Positions 58,189 through 64,000 of a stretch of 64,000 nt of DNA are shown one piece after another (position 1 is the first letter of the stretch; the number at the start of each line of letters is the position of its first letter). The position numbers and the translations under genes were made by a program. The stretch covers positions 15,276-79,275 of the forward strand of contig DAOUFY010000123.1 in the NCBI GenBank assembly GCA_034429745.1, read 5' to 3'. The notes below the pieces were generated by a model. That model did no database searches. It was not told where the DNA came from and was given only the letters and a program-made list of their open reading frames with translations. The stretch comes from JBAXBF01 sp034429745. GTDB lineage: Bacteria; Chloroflexota; Anaerolineae; Anaerolineales; DRKV01.

Positions 58189-59127
58189 GTGGTTGCTGAC
58201 CTTCTTTTCATTTTCATTGGTGTTATTATTTTTGCTGCATTTGCTTATTATGTAATAAATAAAGTACGGCCTTTTCAAGTGCAACCTGGCATTGCCAAAG
58301 ATACCGATAAAACACTAAGAACAACAATTCCTATACCTGCCTATCCGCCAGCTTTAGCCGCTCGCTTCCTCCGATTAAACAAAACCCCAATACTGCAAGT
58401 CCTTATGGCAACCTTAATGGATTTTGCTCGCCGCGGCCTTATTACCTTTCAAACTCATTCACATCGCACTGTTTTCGGCACCCTTTCTTCAGATAACTAC
58501 ATTACCTATCACCCAAACAATGTAGATTTGCACCCTTTTGAACAATATTTTATCGAGACTCTTCTCATGCCACCCCAGCGCGAAAAATCCCTCACAAGCC
58601 TTATGCAGCAGTCCAAACAAGCCGAGAAAGAGATTTTTCGCACCATTGACTCCACGCTTGCCAACGATGAATTGATTTCTATTGAAAAGATAGCCCAGCG
58701 TCGTCGCCTTCAACTTATATCCTACGCCCTTTTTATTCTCGCTTTCATAATTTGCGTTATTTTGCTCAGTCAACCCAGCTTGTCAAGTTTTACATATTCT
58801 ATTCCGCTGGGAATCTTAGCCTCAGCCTTTATTTCATTATGGGGCAGTAATTCCGTTCCCGTTTACACAGAAAAAGGCAACAGCGCCATTCTCAACTGGC
58901 AGCGCTTTGAACGCTACCTGGCTGGCATACCTAAACAAGAAGCTGCCCCTCATCCTTCGCTGGTTGAAACTTTCAGCAGCTATCTTCCTTATGCCATCGC
59001 TTTTGATCTTGGCATGCAATGGATTGTCTTCTTCATTTTACAAAAGAAAATATCAAAACCAGCTTGGTTTCCTGGAGTTGAAGGCGGGGGAGGGTTATTT
59101 TCATTCCTTATGCAAAGAGGCGAATAA
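58189..59127 (+). CDS. Membrane protein resembling the C-terminal part of DUF2207 proteins
   Basis: A GTG start at 58189 has AGGAG seven bases upstream. The 312-residue product has a first transmembrane helix (about 3-24), a cytosolic domain (IPAYPPALAARFLRLNKTPILQVLMATLMDFARRGLITF) like the winged-helix-type region after the membrane helix in DUF2207 proteins, two helices near 175-210, a second cytosolic part, and a Gly-rich end (GVEGGGGLFSFLMQRGE). It lacks the N-terminal outer domain. A distant relation to the Cys-tail protein at 6488-8170 is possible. The next gene starts three bases after its stop. Confidence 0.75.
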   Translation: MVADLLFIFIGVIIFAAFAYYVINKVRPFQVQPGIAKDTDKTLRTTIPIPAYPPALAARFLRLNKTPILQVLMATLMDFARRGLITFQTHSHRTVFGTLSSDNYITYHPNNVDLHPFEQYFIETLLMPPQREKSLTSLMQQSKQAEKEIFRTIDSTLANDELISIEKIAQRRRLQLISYALFILAFIICVILLSQPSLSSFTYSIPLGILASAFISLWGSNSVPVYTEKGNSAILNWQRFERYLAGIPKQEAAPHPSLVETFSSYLPYAIAFDLGMQWIVFFILQKKISKPAWFPGVEGGGGLFSFLMQRGE

Positions 59128-59130
59128 AAG

Positions 59131-59913
59131 GTGTTAGGGGCAATCATTGGTGATATCGTTGGCTCTGTCTATGAGTTCAATAATATCCGCAGAAAAGATT
59201 TCGAACCACTTTTCCACCCCTCCTGCTTTTTTACCGATGATACAGTCTTAACCATTGCCCTTGCCGATGCCATTTTGTCCAATCGTTCATATCAAGATTT
59301 GATGCGGGAATATTACATCCAATATCCTGATAGAGGCTATGGCTATATGTTTAATCAATGGGCACAATCTCCCAACCCCATGCCCTACAACAGCTGGGGC
59401 AATGGTGCAGCCATGCGCATCAGTCCTGTAGGTTTTGCCTATTCCACCCTTGAAGAGGTTCTTGCCAAAGCTAAAGCCTACACAGAAATTACCCATAACC
59501 ATGCGGAAGGTATAAAAGGGGGTCAAGCAACGGCTGCGGCTATTTTCCTCGCCCGCCAAGGAAAGTCAAAAGAAGACATTAAAACCTATATTATGGACAC
59601 ATTTGGTTACGACTTATCCCCCTCCTATGCTGAAACCCATGCCAATTATACTAACCATTCTGGAGCCTGCCAAGATACCGTTCCTCAAGCCATTATCGCT
59701 TTCTTAGAATCAACTGATTTCGAAGATGCAATCCGGCTTGCCGTTGCCTTAGGTGGAGATTCCGACACAATCGCCTGCATCTGTGGCGGCATCGCTCATG
59801 CCTATTATGGAAAGATACCACCCGAAATCGCTCAGCAAGCCCTTGATATTTTAGATGACAAAATGCGGGAAGTAACCCTCTCTTTCATGAAGACTTATTC
59901 AGTTAAAGCTTGA
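59131..59913 (+). CDS. ADP-ribosylglycohydrolase family protein
   Basis: A 260-residue protein starting with GTG at 59131. GAIIGDIVGSVYEF and FTDDTVLTIALADAIL carry the Mg-binding acidic residues of the family, and GGDSDTIACICGGIAHAYYG is the C-terminal signature with the Asp-Ser-Asp metal site. It should remove ADP-ribose from a modified protein or nucleotide. No partner ADP-ribosyltransferase is in the window, and without nitrogenase genes a DraG role is unlikely. It is coupled to the upstream membrane-protein gene and overlaps the convergent S41 protease gene by 19 bases. Confidence 0.93.
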   Translation: MLGAIIGDIVGSVYEFNNIRRKDFEPLFHPSCFFTDDTVLTIALADAILSNRSYQDLMREYYIQYPDRGYGYMFNQWAQSPNPMPYNSWGNGAAMRISPVGFAYSTLEEVLAKAKAYTEITHNHAEGIKGGQATAAAIFLARQGKSKEDIKTYIMDTFGYDLSPSYAETHANYTNHSGACQDTVPQAIIAFLESTDFEDAIRLAVALGGDSDTIACICGGIAHAYYGKIPPEIAQQALDILDDKMREVTLSFMKTYSVKA

Positions 59914-61907
59914 ATGGCTGCCTCAAGGAGTGCATCTTCCTCACCAAGAGCCTCTGATTCAGTAAGGGGGACAACAATATCCGGCTTTACGCCACTCCCT
60001 TCAATAATCATCTCGCCTTCGAGATTAACCGGCCTGCCGGTTGGGAACTGCAACTTTATGTCACCCGGCAGTTTATATTGGCCTCTTCCCACTTCGCCAA
60101 AAGCACCGGCGGTTGGATAATGACCAATAATCGTTCCGCGTTTCTCGCGGCTGAAGGCATATGCAAAACCTTCACAAGCGCTGACGCAATCCGGACTAAT
60201 AAGTAAAGCCACCTTCCCTTTATAAATGGTATCCGGGGCAGGCTTCACTTTCGTGGGCAGCCCTTCTACTTCAAACGTCTTGCTTATTCTGTTATAGTAC
60301 AAGCGCTGGTAAAGGACAATTTCTTTATCAAAAAAGAAGCCGGCAAAATTCATCGCCAAGCCCAAATTGCCTCCTCCATTTCGCCGCAAATCAATAATCA
60401 CACCCGGCACTTTATTTTCCTCAAGGGATTTAATAAAACGCTCCCAAATTCGCGCCATCAATTTTTCATCATCTGAAAAGGTATCTAAACGGATGTAACC
60501 CAAATTCGAGTCTTCAAGTATTTTCCCCTCTACGGGAAGAGAAAGAGCATTGGTTTCTTCTCCGTAAAGCACATACGTTAACGAGTCATACTCTGCCTCT
60601 GCTTTCATAGTAACCTGCTGTGCTGCTTCATCAGGATTTTTAAATTCTACTTCTACTTTCGTGCCTGGAGGCACACGCATAAAGAAAGCTTCTTGGGCTA
60701 ATCTCTTGGTATGGGGAGTAGAACCAGGTCCGAAATATGGTTCTGCTTGTGAAATAGCTTCCTCAATTGGCTTTCCGTCCCAGCTGATCAACTCTGCACC
60801 GCGTTGAATGCCAGCTTTCTCTGCGGCAGAATCAGGAAAGACGCGCGTTACAATCACCCTCCCATCATTCAAGGTGGCTACAGCCAACCCAAAGCCTCCT
60901 CCCATAACTTGATAAAAAGCTTTCGCATTAAAAGCTCCCCCCACATGTCCATCCGGAAACTCGATCAAAAAATCATGGATAATTTCATAAAATTCTTCAT
61001 CATTATCTGCTTTTTGAACAAGCGGAGCATATTTCTCACGCAGTGCATCCCAATCAATACCTTTCTCCTGTGTGAAAGGGTACTCAATTGAAACCTTAGC
61101 AAACATTTGTTCAAAAGCTTCGCTATAGCTTAACGAACTGAAATCCTTAACCGCACCAACCCCTTCATTCAAGTCAACCCTTGCCTCTGCCTTCTTATAA
61201 AATGAGAAAGGCTGTTGATCGAGATTGACGTAAGTATAACCGGCAGCAATCGGAGCAACGGGATCATCTTCCGTGAAGAGTTTTCCATCCTTTCCAAACC
61301 CCGTGGGAAACTGCTGCTTATCATCTGGTGCCCAAACCAGCAACGTGCCTCCCACAATTTCATCTTCTCGATTTGGATCGGTTATCGTCGAGCAATAAGC
61401 AGTTGACCATCCTGTTCCATCTCGTGACTCTAAAAATGGATCACCCCATGTATTTGACCAATACGCAATAGCAAACACTTGCACGCCCGTATCTTTTTCC
61501 CCATCATTATCAACATCAACCAGTGTGCCCTGTGGTACTGCGGGCAAATTGAGCATATACGTCAGCTCATCCTCTGAACTTCGCTGAACGGGTCCAATCA
61601 CCTGCCCTTGCAAGGGAAACGTGAAATCGCGATCACGGCGAACAAAACCAGCCTCATCTTCCAACATCACAAACGGCTCTGTCAGAGAGTTCACAAAAAA
61701 TGGACTAGTGTATTTTATATTGCCTTGCACAAACACCGGCTCATCGGGATTCTCTTCCCCCGGCACAACCGGGCGTTGTGGTAATGAAGTTGGAAAGGGC
61801 GTAGGTTGCGCTGCTAATAAGGATCCTAATTGAGGGAATGATAATTGACAAGCAATAGCGACAATACCTAACGCCAAAACTGCAAGAAAGAAATGATTAA
61901 TTTTCAT
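59895..61907 (-). CDS. Lipoprotein S41 family (C-terminal processing-type) protease
   Basis: A 670-residue exported protease. The signal peptide ends with a lipobox-like AIAC (Cys20), then a Thr/Pro linker. A beta-rich N-terminal region (about 55-265) is followed by a helical stretch with WDALREKYAPLVQKADND, a PDZ domain (about 335-400, FPDSAAEKAGIQRGAELISWDG) and the S41 catalytic core (about 490-640): DLRRNGGGNLG and LLISPDCVSACEGFAYAF with the probable nucleophile Ser. It would act on the outer face of the membrane. The target is unknown. Confidence 0.9.
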   Translation of the reverse strand: MKINHFFLAVLALGIVAIACQLSFPQLGSLLAAQPTPFPTSLPQRPVVPGEENPDEPVFVQGNIKYTSPFFVNSLTEPFVMLEDEAGFVRRDRDFTFPLQGQVIGPVQRSSEDELTYMLNLPAVPQGTLVDVDNDGEKDTGVQVFAIAYWSNTWGDPFLESRDGTGWSTAYCSTITDPNREDEIVGGTLLVWAPDDKQQFPTGFGKDGKLFTEDDPVAPIAAGYTYVNLDQQPFSFYKKAEARVDLNEGVGAVKDFSSLSYSEAFEQMFAKVSIEYPFTQEKGIDWDALREKYAPLVQKADNDEEFYEIIHDFLIEFPDGHVGGAFNAKAFYQVMGGGFGLAVATLNDGRVIVTRVFPDSAAEKAGIQRGAELISWDGKPIEEAISQAEPYFGPGSTPHTKRLAQEAFFMRVPPGTKVEVEFKNPDEAAQQVTMKAEAEYDSLTYVLYGEETNALSLPVEGKILEDSNLGYIRLDTFSDDEKLMARIWERFIKSLEENKVPGVIIDLRRNGGGNLGLAMNFAGFFFDKEIVLYQRLYYNRISKTFEVEGLPTKVKPAPDTIYKGKVALLISPDCVSACEGFAYAFSREKRGTIIGHYPTAGAFGEVGRGQYKLPGDIKLQFPTGRPVNLEGEMIIEGSGVKPDIVVPLTESEALGEEDALLEAAIQALTE

Positions 61908-62314
61908 ACTTTACCTCATCAATAGCTAAGCTAGAAAGCCGCTTTTCTCTTCACTATTTACACCGATTCTACTCCATAATATATATAGTAGCAATGAATG
62001 TGCCAGCTAACAACAGTCTCCTGATATGCATACCCTTCTTGCACCGTTCCTCGCGGCTTTCGCTCATGCCCTTTTTCCCTTATGATAATAGTGCCAGAAA
62101 CGCTGCTCGTTTCTCTTATCATGAGATAGAGACCATGGATGAAGGTCATCTTCCCTCCTGCCAATTGACCCGAGTAACATAAAAGCCCCCCTCTCTCCCT
62201 CGGTCGAAAGTCGCCAGGTGATGCAAAAGCACCCCTCTCCCCTTGTGGGAGAGGGGCTGGGGGTGAGGGCAATCTTCTCTCAATGAAAAGTGTCAGGAAA
62301 TGTTCGGTGAGGCT
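61908..62314. other. 407-base intergenic region with a dispersed-type repeat
   Basis: No convincing gene is found between the S41 protease start and the LacI-gene stop. The region carries C-rich and G-rich tracts, including the palindrome at 62232-62256. Confidence 0.6.
62232..62269. repeat. Palindromic CCCCTCTCCC-type repeat
   Basis: CCCCTCTCCC (62232-62241) and GGGAGAGGGG (62247-62256) flank a five-base loop, then CTGGGGGTGAGGG. This C/T-rich palindrome is of the dispersed type common in many bacterial genomes. The same core lies inside the M23 gene at 1675-1700. A partial copy may be present about 50 bases upstream. Confidence 0.65.
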
Positions 62315-63328
62315 TTACTCACCTGCAGGTGGAGGAGCTGTGGTTTTTCGCACGATCAGCTCCAACGGCAACTCTTTCTTCTGCGGGTGCGCTGAAGGCT
62401 CCTCGATCTCTTGGAAAAGCAGCTTCACGGCTTCAAAACCCGATTCAAACAACGGTTGCCGAATTGTTGTCAGTTCCATATACTCCGCATCGCGAATGTC
62501 ATTATAGCCAACAACTGAAAGCTGCTCAGGCACTTGGATGCCATGCTCCCGCGCTGCTTCAAGCACTCCGATCGCTTGAGTGTCGCTGCCTGCAAATACC
62601 GCCGTTGGTGGATCCTCTAACGAAAGCAATTGGTGCCCCATTTTGCGTGCTGCTTCCCTGCCAAATTCCCCTTGAAGGTGATATTCAGGTCTAAACGGTA
62701 GTTGGGCTTCATTCAACGCTTCACGATAACCTGCATATCGTTGTTTAGTTGCAATAAACTCAAACGGACTTTCCAAATAATCACTGACAAATGCTATTTT
62801 CCTATGCCCCAAGCTAACCAAGTGCCTTACAGCCATTTTAGCCCCTTCAGCATGATCAACACAGACCTGATGAACTTCAGGGTGCACAGCATCTATTAAA
62901 ACTACGGGAATGTTTACAGCCTTGAATTGGCTGACCTGATAGTTGGTAAGCGGCAAAGCAATGATTAATACTCCATCAACCCGTGTATTGCGGGGCAAGT
63001 CATCAAAATAACGGTCTTTTTGTTCAATTGATTCAACGTTGAATAAAATCAAATCGTACTTGCTTTCTGAAATTGCTTGCTGCACACCTTGCAATCTCTT
63101 CACAAAGTCCGGCAGCGTGAAAAAGGGTACGATCACACCTATCGTCAATGTCTGCCCAGTTGAAAGACGACGGGCGATGGGGTTGGGTGTATAGTCAAGC
63201 TCTTTGATCGCCTGCAGTACTCTTTGACGCGTTTCCAGCTTCACAGCTGAACTGTTGTTGAGCACCCGCGATACAGTTGCAATACCTACACCTGCGCGTT
63301 TTGCTACATCTCTAATCGTCGTGGACAT
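62315..63328 (-). CDS. LacI/GalR family transcriptional regulator
   Basis: A 337-residue regulator. The N-terminal helix-turn-helix and hinge (STTIRDVAKRAGVGIATVSR, then NNSSAVKLETRQRVLQAIKEL) are typical of LacI. A periplasmic-binding-protein-like ligand domain follows (about 62-330, LTIGVIVPFFTLPDFVKRLQ, AVFAGSDTQAIGVLEAAREH). Hinge residues NPIARRLSTG fit minor-groove binding. The ligand is unknown, probably a sugar or a purine. A matching operator covers its own start region (63373-63386). Confidence 0.95.
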   Translation of the reverse strand: MSTTIRDVAKRAGVGIATVSRVLNNSSAVKLETRQRVLQAIKELDYTPNPIARRLSTGQTLTIGVIVPFFTLPDFVKRLQGVQQAISESKYDLILFNVESIEQKDRYFDDLPRNTRVDGVLIIALPLTNYQVSQFKAVNIPVVLIDAVHPEVHQVCVDHAEGAKMAVRHLVSLGHRKIAFVSDYLESPFEFIATKQRYAGYREALNEAQLPFRPEYHLQGEFGREAARKMGHQLLSLEDPPTAVFAGSDTQAIGVLEAAREHGIQVPEQLSVVGYNDIRDAEYMELTTIRQPLFESGFEAVKLLFQEIEEPSAHPQKKELPLELIVRKTTAPPPAGE

Positions 63329-63372
63329 AATCTTTTACCTTTTCTTTTAGAAAATTGTAAAACAAAACCAAT

Positions 63373-63386
63373 TGAAACCGTTGTCA
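63373..63386. promoter_or_regulatory. LacI-family operator in front of the lacI-type gene
   Basis: TGAAACCGTTGTCA fits the family pattern TGNAANCGNTTNCA at nine of ten fixed positions. It lies immediately downstream of the -10 box of the regulator promoter, so self-repression is expected. Confidence 0.65.
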
Positions 63387-63414
63387 TATTAACACAGCAA
63401 TAAGCTCTTGTCAA
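63386..63414 (-). promoter_or_regulatory. Promoter of the LacI-type regulator
   Basis: Minus strand TTGACA (63409-63414), a 17-base spacer and TAATAT (63386-63391). The -35 box overlaps the -35 box of the divergent tRNA promoter. Confidence 0.75.
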
Positions 63415-63436
63415 GAGGTAAACAATGGTGTAAAAT
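63408..63436 (+). promoter_or_regulatory. Promoter of the tRNA-Arg gene
   Basis: TTGTCA (63408-63413), a 17-base spacer and TAAAAT (63431-63436), 27 bases before the tRNA. Confidence 0.6.
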
Positions 63437-63463
63437 CCATATACATGATAATATGATTTTTCC

Positions 63464-63535
63464 GCCCCCATAGCTCAGTGGATAGAGCGCTGCCCTCCGG
63501 AGGCAGATACCCGCGTTCGAGTCGCGGTGGGGGCA
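63464..63535 (+). tRNA. tRNA-Arg (anticodon CCG)
   Basis: A complete cloverleaf without encoded CCA. Acceptor stem GCCCCCA/TGGGGGC has seven pairs, the D arm is GCTC/GAGC, the anticodon stem is CTGCC/GGCAG with loop CTCCGGA (anticodon CCG at 63497-63499, reading CGG), and the T arm is CCGCG-TTCGAGT-CGCGG. The discriminator is A. Confidence 0.97.
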
Positions 63536-63563
63536 TATATCCATGCTCCATTCCTTCGACATA

Positions 63564-63605
63564 TAGCCGATTGAGATTGTTATCTCAATCGGCTATTCTT
63601 TTTTC
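63564..63605 (+). terminator. Rho-independent terminator of the tRNA transcript
   Basis: A perfect 14-base-pair stem (63564-63577 with 63582-63595), loop TGTT, followed by a T-rich run starting TTCTTTTTT. Confidence 0.93.
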
Positions 63606-63679
63606 CACCCCTTTGCCAAATATTCTCCATCTTCCCCTGAGTAAGGTGCAGTTTTCTCAATAGTTAATAATTCTTTAGG

Positions 63680-63847
63680 TCAACATTCTGGCGCAACCGC
63701 TATTTGCCCATGACAAGATTCACACGCAAAGCGATTACACAAAATCCCGACAATCATCCCCCGAAACGTTGAAAAATAATTATAATCTTCATAAAACAGC
63801 AAGAACTTTCCTTGTTTCCAATGGCTCTCATCAGGTAAAGCCTCCAT
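63680..63847 (-). CDS. Possible small Cys-rich protein
   Basis: A 55-codon frame from ATG at 63845-63847 (MEALPDESHWKQGKFLLF) ends AVAPEC. It contains Cys-x4-Cys-x2-Cys-His (CNRFACESCH), which could bind metal. No ribosome site is seen. It converges on the tRNA terminator. The remaining bases to 64000 show nothing. Confidence 0.3.
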   Translation of the reverse strand: MEALPDESHWKQGKFLLFYEDYNYFSTFRGMIVGILCNRFACESCHGQIAVAPEC

Positions 63848-64000
63848 AGGCAACGATGTTCTCAAAGCATGTCAAGCAGCAAGCATGGTTTAAGGCTTGT
63901 GAATCGTACTGGAAAATATTGATAATATATCATTATAATAAATTAACTTAAAGGATTTTATGGTAGTGAGCCATGGGTTGAATTCTTTATTTTCAAAATG

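Noticed and set aside
62160..62275. CRISPR-like or tandem repeat array in the C/G-rich intergenic region
   Set aside because: There is only one clear palindrome plus C-rich flanks; no regular repeat and spacer pattern.
63464..63535. tRNA-Arg as an integration site for a mobile element
   Set aside because: No second copy of the tRNA 3' end and no integrase gene were seen in the window.

Overview
The window looks like a chromosomal segment of a bacterium of the Chloroflexota, most likely Anaerolineae-like. This is inferred from the mix of gene families, not from a marker gene. It has an archaeal-like mevalonate start (HMG-CoA synthase, class II HMG-CoA reductase), Thr/Pro-rich linkers on exported LysM and protease proteins, a WD40-tailed Ser/Thr kinase, PIN/TRAM and M50 proteins, and a moderate GC content. 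No rRNA, IS element or CRISPR array was seen. One tRNA-Arg(CCG) lies near the right end.

Layout. (1) 1-5950, minus strand: a phage-like structural block (portal, holin-like protein, protease-capsid fusion, M23 peptidase, Dit-like tail protein, and one gene cut by the window edge), transcribed from a near-consensus promoter directly in front of the portal gene. (2) 6020-9550, plus strand: a zinc-ribbon membrane protein, a DUF2207-like membrane protein ending in a Cys-Ala repeat tail, and a PqqD-like/radical SAM/SPASM enzyme; a candidate peptide-modification system. (3) 9583-19345: a LysM protein, an Rrf2 regulator, UDP-glucose dehydrogenase, two methyltransferases, and a housekeeping run (PIN/TRAM, cysS, rlmB-like, M50 protease, a prephenate-dehydrogenase-like protein). 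(4) 19319-21068, minus strand: two unknown proteins and an NmrA-like protein.

(5) 21141-32290, minus strand: a probable N-heterocycle (purine- or pyrimidine-like) utilisation operon in the order FdrA, DUF1116, tandem cyclase, molybdenum hydroxylase FAD/FeS/Mo subunits, CoxG-like protein, a 46-residue membrane tail protein, and a uracil/xanthine permease. It has a good promoter, a LacI-type operator-like site, and a possible leader-peptide/hairpin switch in front of the FAD subunit. (6) 32624-34732: Ser/Thr kinase with WD40 repeats. (7) 35250-46309: a compact PUFA-synthase-like system made of a 2857-residue megasynthase (KS-ACP3-AT-KS-KR-DH), an Sfp-type phosphopantetheinyl transferase and a convergent PfaD-type enoyl reductase. 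Together they carry every activity of a full fatty-acid cycle, but all three carrier domains have Thr where the attachment Ser is expected.

(8) 46373-58000: a zinc-ribbon protein, a thermonuclease, two MFS transporters, a Xaa-Pro peptidase, a mannitol-dehydrogenase/GCAxxG fusion, a DUF123 protein, and a mevalonate block whose thiolase-like member has lost the catalytic residues. (9) 58189-64000: a DUF2207-C-like membrane protein, an ADP-ribosylglycohydrolase, an S41 lipoprotein protease, a LacI regulator with its own operator, and the tRNA with a strong terminator. Many starts given here are later than the longest open frame because a clear Shine-Dalgarno sequence supports the inner ATG.
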